DNA of 64,000 bases, taken from Flavobacterium succinicans LMG 10402 (GTDB lineage: Bacteria > Bacteroidota > Bacteroidia > Flavobacteriales > Flavobacteriaceae). Location: positions 281,367-345,366 of the forward strand of contig NZ_JATV01000006.1 of NCBI RefSeq assembly GCF_000611675.1, in the 5' to 3' direction. The notes beneath the pieces are model-generated. The model worked only from the letters and a program-made list of their open reading frames with translations, was not told the DNA's origin and did not search any database. Made by a program: the position numbers and the translations under genes. Position 1 is the stretch's first letter, and every line of letters begins with the position of its first letter. Below, piece after piece: positions 45,518 to 54,911 of this stretch.

Positions 45518-47518
45518 TTATAATTTGTATTTTGCTAAAACCTCATAAAGCGATATAATCGAAATTTTGGGCTTAATTTTAGGTCCCTCAATCATGATTT
45601 TTTTCTCTTCTCCTGCTTTTAGATCAAAATAATCATCGCTCAATTTGTCGGTGAAATTTTCTATTTCAATGTGTACATATTTGGCCTCTCGTACTGCTTT
45701 TACAGTTATAACATTGCCTTGTATCGTGTAGCTGATTTTTGGATCTTCGAGTTTGAAATCAATAGGGCGTGTCCAATCAACTTGTGGCGTTGTATCGTCT
45801 CGATAAGCTTCGCGCATGGCATACCAAGCGGCTTTGGGTTGTCGGTTGTAATAATCGGTAACGCTCCAACTCGAAACGGGCCAACAATCGTTGAGCTGCC
45901 AAACCAAGGTGCCCATGTTGTAAGGCGCTTTTGCACGATGAACGCCAATGATATTTTTCAAAGCATAATACTGCAAACATTGAGTGAGATAGGTATAATC
46001 CTTTACGTTCATTTTCTTAATTTGAGTCGAATCTATAAAATAACGATTCAAATACGAATTCAATTTTTCAAAACCTTTCCCCGCTTTTTGATGTGATTTG
46101 ATAGCGTCTGAGTATAAAAAACGATCTTTTGGCGACGTAATTTTTTCGATAGTGCTATAATTTGGCATGGCTTGCATACCGTATTCACTCACAAATCGAC
46201 CTGTTTTCTGTTCTACAATTTCCAGGTCTTGCAATCCCCACCAAGTGCCCCAATAATGGCTATCGCCGTGGGTAATACTTTTTTCTTTTCCCCAGCCGTA
46301 CACTGGCGAAGTACTGATATAAGGGCGTTTTCCGTCAACTTCTTTCACCCATTTTGGAATACTATCTTGAAAAAGTCGCACATAATCGTGCCATAATTTG
46401 GTCGAATCTTTTTTAGAAATTGCAAATGATTTTTGCCATCCCCAATGATGAAAAGCCTCATCAATTTCGTTGTTTCCACACCAAGCCACGATACTCGGGT
46501 GGTGACGCAAGCGTTTTACTTGGTATTTTACTTCTTCCCTAACATTGTCAAAAAAGGCTTTGTCTCCGGGCACCATCGTTCCTGCGAACATAAAATCTTG
46601 CCAAACATAAATACCGTTTTTATCGCATAAATCATAAAAATAATCGTCTTCATAAATACCACCTCCCCAAATACGAAGCATATTCATATTGGCTTCTTTG
46701 GCCATTTTGATTACTTTCTCGTATTCTTTTTTCGTCACTCTAGATTGAAAAGCATCTGATGGAATATAGTTCGCTCCTTTCATGTAGACTGGTTTTCCAT
46801 CGATTTTAAAATAGAAAGATTTTCCATGTTTATCATCTTCTTGCACCAATTCAATTTTGCGATCTAAAGTGTACGGTTTTTCTAAAGGAAGCGCATCAAA
46901 GGCTTCTAAACGAACCGCTTTCCAAATACCGCAAGTGGTAAATTTTGGTCCCCAATCCCATCCAAAATGAAACTGTGCTTTACGAATATAGGCTCTGGGA
47001 TTGTCTGGAATTACGAAAGGCAAGTCCTTTTTGGCTAGGGCATCGGCTTTATTTTGTGCCGATTCAAAGACGATTCTTAGCGTATTATTTCCGGGACGAA
47101 GTGCTTTTTTTACCTCAACTTGCCACTGACGGAACATATTATCTGCTTTCAAAATCTCTTGATCGTTCAGGTAAACGGTCGCGAAAGTATCTAAGCCGTC
47201 AAAAACAAGGTTGATGTTTTTCTTTTTCAAAAGAACTGGTGTCACTTTAAAAGTCGTGCTGTATTCCCAATCTTTCTTTTCGATCCATTGTAATTTTTCT
47301 TCGTTAGTACCGAAATAAGGATCTTCAATTTGTTTATTGTTCAACAAATCGGTGTGAATTTCACCAGGAACGCTGGCAGGAAACCATTTTGACGTACCTA
47401 CTTCTTTATAGTTCCAATTCGAATGAATTTCAATAGTCGATTTTTGGGCAACTACTGCAAGGTGTACCAACGATAGTAGCAGTAAACCGAATGATTTTAT
47501 TTTGGAGAAGTGCTTCAT
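45518..47518 (-). CDS. GH2 beta-mannosidase lacking Ig-like domains
   Basis: A 666-residue enzyme with signal peptide (LLLSLVHLAVVAQ). The jelly-roll domain (about 30-205) and TIM barrel (about 215-570) are intact, with acid/base Glu351 in WCGNNE and nucleophile Glu445 in RFVSEYG. Family members are usually 800-900 residues. Here the sandwich domain passes at about residue 210-218 straight into RKIELVQ, without the Ig-like domain that normally separates it from the barrel, and the barrel end (KAAWYAMREAYRDD) passes at about 571-585 into the last beta domain. It hydrolyses the Man-beta-1,4-GlcNAc link of the N-glycan core. No frame break is visible. Confidence 0.88.
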   Translation of the reverse strand: MKHFSKIKSFGLLLLSLVHLAVVAQKSTIEIHSNWNYKEVGTSKWFPASVPGEIHTDLLNNKQIEDPYFGTNEEKLQWIEKKDWEYSTTFKVTPVLLKKKNINLVFDGLDTFATVYLNDQEILKADNMFRQWQVEVKKALRPGNNTLRIVFESAQNKADALAKKDLPFVIPDNPRAYIRKAQFHFGWDWGPKFTTCGIWKAVRLEAFDALPLEKPYTLDRKIELVQEDDKHGKSFYFKIDGKPVYMKGANYIPSDAFQSRVTKKEYEKVIKMAKEANMNMLRIWGGGIYEDDYFYDLCDKNGIYVWQDFMFAGTMVPGDKAFFDNVREEVKYQVKRLRHHPSIVAWCGNNEIDEAFHHWGWQKSFAISKKDSTKLWHDYVRLFQDSIPKWVKEVDGKRPYISTSPVYGWGKEKSITHGDSHYWGTWWGLQDLEIVEQKTGRFVSEYGMQAMPNYSTIEKITSPKDRFLYSDAIKSHQKAGKGFEKLNSYLNRYFIDSTQIKKMNVKDYTYLTQCLQYYALKNIIGVHRAKAPYNMGTLVWQLNDCWPVSSWSVTDYYNRQPKAAWYAMREAYRDDTTPQVDWTRPIDFKLEDPKISYTIQGNVITVKAVREAKYVHIEIENFTDKLSDDYFDLKAGEEKKIMIEGPKIKPKISIISLYEVLAKYKL

Positions 47519-47573
47519 ATTTTCTATTTTAATTACCCAATACTATTGCATGGCTAATGAATCCTAAAGTTAG

Positions 47574-50024
47574 TTAATAAAATTTCAAAGATTGTACCGA
47601 CCAATCGTTATCAAAAAAACCAGTCACTTTCATATCAGACAAACCGTTTTTGAGCATATCGGCAGTAAATATCATGACATCAGGAAATCCTGTAATTCCA
47701 GAAATATAACTATTCAATGCTGTCGCTTTCATTCCTTTTTCACCAGTACCTGCCACTACTCCAACTAATGCCGTTGGACTATCTTTTCGAGGATACACAA
47801 AGTAAGTGGCCAAATCATTCCCTTTAAGAGTTTTATTTCCAACCGAAATTTGATTATTTTTCACTTGAATTGGCGCATTTTTCAGCAATACATTCCAAGC
47901 TTTGTTAGTAGTAGCATTACCATAAAGCACGACATTTCGGTCTTTGTAGGCTTTTAGATTAAAATCGGTATCCGCCACAACATCAATACTGGCATTGCCT
48001 CTGTAATAAAACGTTTCGGCATCTACACGAGCGCGGTTTTCATACCATTCTTTTTCAGCTTTTGTCCCGCCTGTAGCATAGACCAATACCACATTATTAT
48101 CAAAAGCATATTTGAATCCGCCTTGACGTTCGGCATATTTTTGTTTGGTATTCAATTGATTGACCAACTGTACTTTTCCTTTTTGAACCGCGATAAGTAC
48201 TTTTTTGTCTGTAACAGTAGTCACTTGTTGGTCATTAATTTTTAGCACCACCGTTCCTTTTATTTTTAAAGAAGGTAAATCCAATTCCAACATCGCCACG
48301 TTTTGAGTGGTTATGGTAATAAAATGCTTTTCCCAATTGGCTTTTACATTCGAGAACTCAAAAGGTTGTTCTTGTTGTTCAATTTTAATCCAATAATCCT
48401 TGGCAGAAACTACTGGAGAAGCTGTTGTAAAATCAATATCGGTTACTTGATTATTCTCTGGAATGGATTGACGTTTGAAAAATTCGAAGATCGGATGCCA
48501 ATCTACCGATTCGTCTCCGTACCAATGTTCCCCTTTTGGGTATTCATAATAACAGAAATTCGGATGAAAATCACTCAAAACATTGCGCATAGTACGCGCA
48601 TGATGTACCGGAACAGTACTATCAGCGTCACCATGCAACACATACACTCCAGATTGTTTTAAATTGTGAATCATGCTTTTGACTCTTCCGGCATTGGCTG
48701 CTCTTTTTATGAACGAAAAAGCATCAGTATCAGCATTATTCAAATCGGTTTTTTCAGAACGATAGGTCATGATATCTGGATAAGAAGCACAGGGCGCCAC
48801 CGCAGCAAATTTATCTGGGTAATTCGTTCCTAAAAACCAAGAGCCGTGTCCGCCCATAGAATGTCCGGTTAAATAGGTTAATGCCGGAATGGGTTGCAAT
48901 ATTTTCTTAGCTTCGGCTAAAACTTCAAGCGCATCGATGCGTCCCCATTCTTCCCAATTGTATCCAAAAGGACGACGATTGGTTGGTGCTACAATGTGCG
49001 TCCAATCTTTTTGTTTGTACGCTCTTGTTTGATTTCTGGCTTCAACTGAGGCGCCATGCACCGATAAAACCAAGGCTTGCGGTCCAGGATTTAGGGCTGG
49101 AGCCAAACTGTAGTATTGCACACTTTTGTCTACTTTACTCAAAAAAGTTCTTTCGTGGTGAACGGTTGCTTTTCGTACTTGCAATTCAAAAGACATAGTA
49201 TCGAGTACTTTTCCTTTGCTATCTGAGAGGGTTACCACTGCTTTTATAGGGCCGACAACATTAGAAGTTGTGGCTGGAATTAAGAATTTAGCTTTACGCA
49301 CATGCAATGGCATGATGGCATCGGTTTGGTACACTGTTTTTTCTCCAGTGGCCAACTCGGTAGTGATGGTTAGTCCTTTTACAGCTTTATTAGTAGCATT
49401 AATGATTCGGATAGCGCCCCATTTGGCATTTGTTTCACCAATAATGACATCAGGTAAAGTCATATCGCGTGAGGTAAACAGAATATTTTTGGATGGAATT
49501 ACCAATTTTGTGGCCACTCTTCCGTAGCGACCAGCAGTAAAAATAAATTCATTATGTCCTTTTTTCAAAACTATGGGAGCCAAAGCGTAACCATAATCAT
49601 AAGTATCACCTTCATGTGGAAAACCGTTTACATAGGTTCGTGTGCCTCCGGTAGTTTCTAAAAGTACGATTTGCTCATTTGCGGCATTAAATTGTGTAAA
49701 CAAAAAGCCTTTTGAAGCATCAGTACTTTTAAAAACGCCTGCTGAATCTGCGCTTACTGGCGTCCATTCTTTGTTAACTTTTGATTGTAAAGTTGCCGTA
49801 TTGGCATAGTTCCAAGCGACAATATCTTGCCCGTTAAAAAGGGTTCCTGCTGGAATAGGATCGATAAGAAAAAAACCATTGGTGAATTGATGTAAAACCT
49901 TTCCTTCTGCGGTGGTTTCTATTTTTTCTTTACCAAAATATTCTACTACATTTCCTTTGACGGTAGTTTGGGCTACCATTGTCGTTACTTGAAATGATAA
50001 TAATAATAAAAAGAGTTTTCTCAT
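47574..50024 (-). CDS. Secreted alpha/beta hydrolase (prolyl oligopeptidase/esterase-like)
   Basis: An 816-residue protein with signal peptide (KLFLLLLSFQVTTMVAQ). N-terminal half is beta-rich (FTNGFFLIDPIPAGTLFNGQDIVAWNY). The hydrolase domain holds the nucleophile elbow GHSMGGHGSW, the acid residue DADSTVPVHH and the His in YPKGEHWYGDE. A C-terminal beta domain follows. The size and nearby glycan enzymes suggest a carbohydrate esterase or a peptidase working on glycoproteins, but neither is proved. It is the first gene after susCD, separated from susD by a hairpin at 50053-50081. Confidence 0.8.
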   Translation of the reverse strand: MRKLFLLLLSFQVTTMVAQTTVKGNVVEYFGKEKIETTAEGKVLHQFTNGFFLIDPIPAGTLFNGQDIVAWNYANTATLQSKVNKEWTPVSADSAGVFKSTDASKGFLFTQFNAANEQIVLLETTGGTRTYVNGFPHEGDTYDYGYALAPIVLKKGHNEFIFTAGRYGRVATKLVIPSKNILFTSRDMTLPDVIIGETNAKWGAIRIINATNKAVKGLTITTELATGEKTVYQTDAIMPLHVRKAKFLIPATTSNVVGPIKAVVTLSDSKGKVLDTMSFELQVRKATVHHERTFLSKVDKSVQYYSLAPALNPGPQALVLSVHGASVEARNQTRAYKQKDWTHIVAPTNRRPFGYNWEEWGRIDALEVLAEAKKILQPIPALTYLTGHSMGGHGSWFLGTNYPDKFAAVAPCASYPDIMTYRSEKTDLNNADTDAFSFIKRAANAGRVKSMIHNLKQSGVYVLHGDADSTVPVHHARTMRNVLSDFHPNFCYYEYPKGEHWYGDESVDWHPIFEFFKRQSIPENNQVTDIDFTTASPVVSAKDYWIKIEQQEQPFEFSNVKANWEKHFITITTQNVAMLELDLPSLKIKGTVVLKINDQQVTTVTDKKVLIAVQKGKVQLVNQLNTKQKYAERQGGFKYAFDNNVVLVYATGGTKAEKEWYENRARVDAETFYYRGNASIDVVADTDFNLKAYKDRNVVLYGNATTNKAWNVLLKNAPIQVKNNQISVGNKTLKGNDLATYFVYPRKDSPTALVGVVAGTGEKGMKATALNSYISGITGFPDVMIFTADMLKNGLSDMKVTGFFDNDWSVQSLKFY

Positions 50025-50052
50025 CGTATTAAATTTATGCTGTTATTAAATA

Positions 50053-50081
50053 TAAGCTGGGTAAAGAGATTACCCAGCTTA
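50053..50081. terminator. Intercistronic hairpin between susD and hydrolase gene
   Basis: Perfect 12-base stem (50053-50064 with 50070-50081), AGAGA loop. On the minus strand there is no T-run after it, so it may only attenuate or protect the susCD 3' end. On the plus strand a T-run follows. Confidence 0.6.
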
Positions 50082-50095
50082 TTATTTTTTTTGAA

Positions 50096-51604
50096 TTATT
50101 TTTTGTCCCACCAGATTTTTGTCGTTAACAAATCTGGTCCTTGACGTTTAATCGCTTCTCTGTAATTGGCTGCATTAGTAATCAACTCTGATTGATCGTA
50201 AATTAATCTTCTAGGAATAGTTCCATTGGTTTCACTACCTGGATGATTCACAGGAGTTAAAATAGGGAAACCTGTTCTTCTGTACTCTGCAAATGCTTCG
50301 TACCCATTAAACAATAACGAAATCCATTTTTGAGTTCCAATTTGTTCCAAAGCTTTATTAGCATCAAAAGGGTGAGCTGCAATATAAGTGTCGTATTCAG
50401 CATCGGTCACTGAAGGAACTTTATTACCGAAAACCGTTAACATTTGCATGGCTGATTTCACACCATTTTCGTAGAATGCTTTGGTCGTTCCATTCACATT
50501 CCATCCTTTTTGAGCCGCTTCTGCTAATAAGAATTGTACTTCGGCGTTGTGCATGATGATCGTTGGAGCATCAGTACGTAAAACGGTAGACGTGTTAGGA
50601 TCTGAAATTAATTTCTTGTTTCCTCCATTTGGAAACTCTAACGCACCATTATCTAAACCTTGTTGCTTCGCTGGAGTATTATCTCCTGAGCCTTCTAATT
50701 TAGCTAAGATTCGTAACCTTGGATCGTTGTTATTTTTTAACTGATCGATAAAGGTTTTACTGTATTTGATGTTACAATCTCCACCATTTATTTCTTTGAT
50801 CGCCCAAGTAGAAGTAATTGGATTGGTTTTTACCCCTTGAGGATTAAGCTCATGTTGTAAAACCACATTGTCTGCATTAGAAGTAAAAACTCCTTTGGCT
50901 ACCGCTTTCTCCACATATTGTTTCGATAAAGCAGGATCTACATTTGAGATACGCATCGCTACTCTTAAAAGTAAAGAGTTGGCGAATTTTTTCCATTTGG
51001 CGATATCGCCTTTGTAAAACAAATCGGCATTTCCAACAAATGGTTTACTAGCGTCCAAGGCATCGCTGGCTTGGTCTAGCTCTTTCAATAAATCATCATA
51101 AATAACCTTTTGAGTATCATATTTTGGGGCAAAAAGAAGTCCATTGTATCCTTTACCTGCTTCAAAGTAAGGAATCTCTCCGTAGGCATCGGTCAATCGT
51201 TGAAACATATAGGCTTTCATGATGCGACACGCCTGATTCATGTTGTTGTAGTCGTCTGTTTGAGGTATTACGGATTGTAATTGAAAGGTTTGATTTAAAC
51301 CTTTCCCGTAAGTTTCCCCAAATACTGCGCCACTCAAAGAACCACTCCAAACATAAATAGAGCCTGAACTTCCTGGTGAAGCAAAGTATTGCACAAACTG
51401 GCTGGTATACAAATTATTCGTTCTAGTGTGCGAGAAATCTTGACCATTCATGTATACCTCGGCTAAGGTGAACATTGATTTTGGATCTGGTTTAAGTACC
51501 GCATTAGGATTCTCATTCATGTCTTCAAACCCATTGTCGCATGAGCTTAAACTAAATACACCAAGCAAAAGCGCACCGATATAGGGTATTAATTTATTTT
51601 TCAT
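50096..51604 (-). CDS. SusD/RagB-family outer-membrane lipoprotein
   Basis: A 502-residue protein with lipoprotein signal LLLGVFSLSSC followed by DNGFEDMNENPNA, an acidic stretch after the Cys typical of surface-exposed Bacteroidota lipoproteins. The TPR-containing SusD fold shows AEVYMNGQDF, YMFQRLTDAYGEIPYFEAGKG and the C-terminal FAEYRRTGFPILTPV. It forms the lid over the SusC channel and captures the glycan. It is 17 bases after susC on the same strand, so the two are co-transcribed. Ligand inferred from neighbours. Confidence 0.93.
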   Translation of the reverse strand: MKNKLIPYIGALLLGVFSLSSCDNGFEDMNENPNAVLKPDPKSMFTLAEVYMNGQDFSHTRTNNLYTSQFVQYFASPGSSGSIYVWSGSLSGAVFGETYGKGLNQTFQLQSVIPQTDDYNNMNQACRIMKAYMFQRLTDAYGEIPYFEAGKGYNGLLFAPKYDTQKVIYDDLLKELDQASDALDASKPFVGNADLFYKGDIAKWKKFANSLLLRVAMRISNVDPALSKQYVEKAVAKGVFTSNADNVVLQHELNPQGVKTNPITSTWAIKEINGGDCNIKYSKTFIDQLKNNNDPRLRILAKLEGSGDNTPAKQQGLDNGALEFPNGGNKKLISDPNTSTVLRTDAPTIIMHNAEVQFLLAEAAQKGWNVNGTTKAFYENGVKSAMQMLTVFGNKVPSVTDAEYDTYIAAHPFDANKALEQIGTQKWISLLFNGYEAFAEYRRTGFPILTPVNHPGSETNGTIPRRLIYDQSELITNAANYREAIKRQGPDLLTTKIWWDKK

Positions 51605-51621
51605 CTTGTTCTTTTTTTGTA

Positions 51622-54600
51622 TTAAAACTTAACATTCAAATTAAATCCAAAATTTCTTGTCAATGGCATAGAGGCTCTTTCTAAACCTTGCGCATTGCTG
51701 TTAGAATAATTCGATTCTGGGTCAATATTTGGAGTCGTGCTGTATAAAGTAAGTAAGTTGTGTCCAGATACTCCCAAACTCAAGGCTTGAATTCCTGTGT
51801 TTTTGAAGTAACGTTGTGGCATGTTATAGTTGAAAGAAATCGATCTTAATTTGATAAAATCAGCATCGTACACAAAGTTGGATGACACATCGCTGTAACT
51901 TCTCCAGTAATTGTATGCCGAAACCGTTTTATTTACAGGGTTTCCATTGATATCTTTTCCTGAAACTTGAATACCTGTTTCACGACCTTCTAATGTTTTT
52001 TCTGTCAATCCATAACGAGTTCCCAATTGGTTAGTCGCTGAGTAAATGTGTCCACCAAATTTGGCATCAATCAAAACAGAAAGGGTAAAGTTTTTGTATT
52101 TAAAATCGTTAGTGAAACCCATCGATACTGGTGCAACTCCAGGTCCACAATTGATTAATTCACCTCTTGCAAATCTACCATCTGCTTGCAATACTATTTC
52201 GCCATTGGCATCTCTCATGTAATCATACGCTTTGATCGTTCCAAAGGCTTGTCCAACTTCTAAAACTACAGAAGCTCTACCGTCTCTACCACCTTCAAGT
52301 GTTTTAGTAGTAATTCCTTCGGATAAACTTAAAACTTGGTTGTCATTGTAGCCAATGTTGTAACCAATATTCCAAGAGAAATTATCGGTTTTGATCGCTC
52401 TAGTATTTACGGCAAATTCAACCCCTTTGTTTAGAATTTCACCTACGTTAATTTTGGTTCTTTTGAATCCTGTTGCTGATGAAATATCTACATCGGCAAT
52501 ATCATTGGTAGTCTTTTTGCGATAAAAAGTCAAATCGGTACTCAATATATTATTGAAAAAGGTGTTTTCGAAACCAAATTCAATCGTGCTTACATTGTAA
52601 GGTTTCAATTTACTATTAGGCACACTTTCACTGTTGATTCCAAGTACCGGTTGCCCGTTGATGATGGTTTGTCCATCAGGAGCAGAGTACGCTAAATTTA
52701 AAGCATAAGCATCTGGCAAGGCACCACCTACGTTACCCCAACCTACTCTAACTTTACCATAAGACATCCATTCTGGTAATTTTAATACTTCAGAATATAT
52801 AAAACTTGAACTTACTGAAGGGTAAAAAATAGAATTGCTAGAAGGATCCAAGGTAGAGAACCAATCTTGACGTCCTGTTAGACCAAGGAATAAGTAGTCT
52901 TTATACCCAAAATCAGCTGAGTAAAAAAGTGAATTTACAGCACTTTCAGAAAACAATTTCTCAGTTCTTTCTGGAGTAGTATTTCCATAAAAGTACTCAA
53001 ATGGTATGATGAAATTATTTCCTTTCATTTTGATCCCACTAAATCTATTGTATTGCATGTTTCCTCCAACAAAAGCATCTAGTGAAAAGTTTTTACCAAT
53101 ATCGGTTTTGTATCCTAAATAAGCCGAAGCATTTACCTCAGAACGGTTTTCAATTCTGTTCTCAATAGATCCTCCTGGGTTATAAGCAATACCCGTTGGT
53201 TCAATTTCTTCGTATTCGTAATTGATATCATCAATACCAATTACCCCTTTTGCGTATAATTTATCGGTAATATTATAATTTACTTTGGCCGAACCTACAA
53301 AACGCTTTCTCAAATCATTATTCAAATCTACACCAGTAGCAAAATAAGGTTGTGTCATGTAAAGATTAGATCCTAACATATCCGATTCTCCACCTTTAGC
53401 GTCAAATGGATTGCTTAACCATCTGATATCAGTAGAAGGCGACATGAATACCACTGGGAAAGCTGCATTTCTTGGACCATCATTCAAATAAGGTCTATTA
53501 TTGGTTTTCTCAATAATGTATTGTGCGTTGGTCTCAATATTGATTTTCTCGTTAGGATTTGCATTGTAATTAAAAGCAATATTCGTTCTTCCAAAATCAT
53601 TGTTTGGCATAATAGATTCGTTTTTAGTATTTCCTAAAGACAATCTAAAATTAGAGGTTTCGTTCCCACCAGATAATGCCAAAGTGTTGGCCATATTGAA
53701 ACCTGTTCTGTAGAAATTTTTTACATTATTTTTACCATACGCTTGATACGGTCTGCTTTGTCCATCAATAGATGCAGCAGCTGTACCATCATAACGGTCT
53801 CCCCAAGCAAAAAAGAAACTATTTTGTACTTGATCTGTAGAAGGGAAACGCTCGTAAACACCAGAAGCATTAGGTTGACCTGCACCGTACTTATCTTGCC
53901 ATTCTAATAAATCCATAGCATTACTCATGGTAATATTGGTACTAAAATCAACACCAATTCCTTTACCAGATTTTCCTTTTTTGGTCGTAATTAAAATTAC
54001 CCCGTTAGATCCTCTAAATCCATACAAAGCAGAAGCCGCACTCCCTTTCATTACAGACATCGAAGCAATATCATCTGGATTAAAAGAAGACATACCATCT
54101 CCTTTGTCATTTCCTCCCCATTGTCCAGCGTTACCTTGTTGCGTATTATCTACTGGAATTCCGTCAATTACATACAAAGGTTGGTTAGAGCCAGAAGCAG
54201 AAGTTGCCCCACGAATCACCACACGACTCGATCCAGAAGGACCACTTACCGGAGCAGAAACATTTACCCCCGCTATTCTACCTTGCAATGCATTTCCTAG
54301 ATTTACCTCTTTAGTCTTAGTTAAATCTTCTCCTTTAATCTCACCAACAGCATATCCTAAACTTTTTCTTTGTTTTTTTACTCCCATCGAAGTAATTACC
54401 ACATCTTTTAATTGAGTTACGCTTTCAGATAAAACAATAACAACATTGTTTTTAGATGGGTCTACAGTGTACACCAAGGTGTTTAAACCTACAGATGACA
54501 CTTCAAGTTTCACACTCTCGGCAGGTACTGACAAAGAAAAATTCCCGTCAAAATCAGTTACCGTACTCAATGATTGACCAATTACTTTCACATTTGCACC

Positions 54601-54714
54601 TATTACGGTCATGTTTTGTTGATCCTTCACTTTTCCACTTATCGTTCTATTTTGGGCCATTGCATTAAAGCAACCCAACAAAATAAAACACAAAACTATT
54701 CCTATTCGTTTCAT
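51622..54714 (-). CDS. SusC/RagA-family TonB-dependent transporter
   Basis: A 1030-residue outer-membrane protein. Signal peptide (VLCFILLGCFNAMA), a CarboxypepD_reg-like domain (GKVKDQQNMTVIGANVKVIGQS, about 25-105), a TonB box region, plug domain (LQGRIAGVNVSAPVSGPSGSSRVVIRGATSASG, DGIPVDN, ALYGFRGSNGVILITTKKG, about 110-240) and the beta barrel to the C-terminal Phe (FNLNVKF). It imports bound oligosaccharides using TonB energy. Its promoter region has the 54832-54845 palindrome and a poly-T rich leader; no convincing -7 box was found. Confidence 0.95.
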   Translation of the reverse strand: MKRIGIVLCFILLGCFNAMAQNRTISGKVKDQQNMTVIGANVKVIGQSLSTVTDFDGNFSLSVPAESVKLEVSSVGLNTLVYTVDPSKNNVVIVLSESVTQLKDVVITSMGVKKQRKSLGYAVGEIKGEDLTKTKEVNLGNALQGRIAGVNVSAPVSGPSGSSRVVIRGATSASGSNQPLYVIDGIPVDNTQQGNAGQWGGNDKGDGMSSFNPDDIASMSVMKGSAASALYGFRGSNGVILITTKKGKSGKGIGVDFSTNITMSNAMDLLEWQDKYGAGQPNASGVYERFPSTDQVQNSFFFAWGDRYDGTAAASIDGQSRPYQAYGKNNVKNFYRTGFNMANTLALSGGNETSNFRLSLGNTKNESIMPNNDFGRTNIAFNYNANPNEKINIETNAQYIIEKTNNRPYLNDGPRNAAFPVVFMSPSTDIRWLSNPFDAKGGESDMLGSNLYMTQPYFATGVDLNNDLRKRFVGSAKVNYNITDKLYAKGVIGIDDINYEYEEIEPTGIAYNPGGSIENRIENRSEVNASAYLGYKTDIGKNFSLDAFVGGNMQYNRFSGIKMKGNNFIIPFEYFYGNTTPERTEKLFSESAVNSLFYSADFGYKDYLFLGLTGRQDWFSTLDPSSNSIFYPSVSSSFIYSEVLKLPEWMSYGKVRVGWGNVGGALPDAYALNLAYSAPDGQTIINGQPVLGINSESVPNSKLKPYNVSTIEFGFENTFFNNILSTDLTFYRKKTTNDIADVDISSATGFKRTKINVGEILNKGVEFAVNTRAIKTDNFSWNIGYNIGYNDNQVLSLSEGITTKTLEGGRDGRASVVLEVGQAFGTIKAYDYMRDANGEIVLQADGRFARGELINCGPGVAPVSMGFTNDFKYKNFTLSVLIDAKFGGHIYSATNQLGTRYGLTEKTLEGRETGIQVSGKDINGNPVNKTVSAYNYWRSYSDVSSNFVYDADFIKLRSISFNYNMPQRYFKNTGIQALSLGVSGHNLLTLYSTTPNIDPESNYSNSNAQGLERASMPLTRNFGFNLNVKF

Positions 54715-54831
54715 AAAATTACTATTTGTTTTTTGTTTTGATTTATTTTAAAAATTGATTCTGTTTTTAATTCATTTTTTCATATCTCTTTTTTTATGTT
54801 ACACTTGTTTTTTTTGGCTTTAAAAAGTTCG

Positions 54832-54845
54832 CTAAAACGTTTTAG
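54832..54845. promoter_or_regulatory. Candidate LacI operator upstream of susC
   Basis: CTAAAACGTTTTAG is a perfect 14-base palindrome 118 bases upstream of the susC start and downstream of the lacI terminator. The core AAAACGTTTTAG recurs at 55982-55993 in the lacI promoter. Confidence 0.65.
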
Positions 54846-54863
54846 TAAACTTTTTTTAAAAAA

Positions 54864-54880
54864 ATGCAATTGAATTGCAT
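54864..54880. repeat. AATT-centred palindrome between lacI and susC
   Basis: ATGCAATT-G-AATTGCAT with long A and T flanks (54858-54887). It may be a second terminator hairpin for lacI or an AT-rich regulatory site. Confidence 0.5.
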
Positions 54881-54883
54881 TTT

Positions 54884-54911
54884 TTTAAAAAAAGAAGGGC
54901 TACTTATAGCC
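54884..54911 (-). terminator. Terminator after lacI
   Basis: GGCTA-TAAG-TAGCC stem (54898-54911 region, directly after the TAA) then CTTCTTTTTTT on the minus strand. Confidence 0.75.

Noticed and set aside
53927..54415. Long plus-strand open frame inside susC
   Set aside because: It lies fully opposite the conserved plug domain of SusC, has no motif, and the coding strand is clear.
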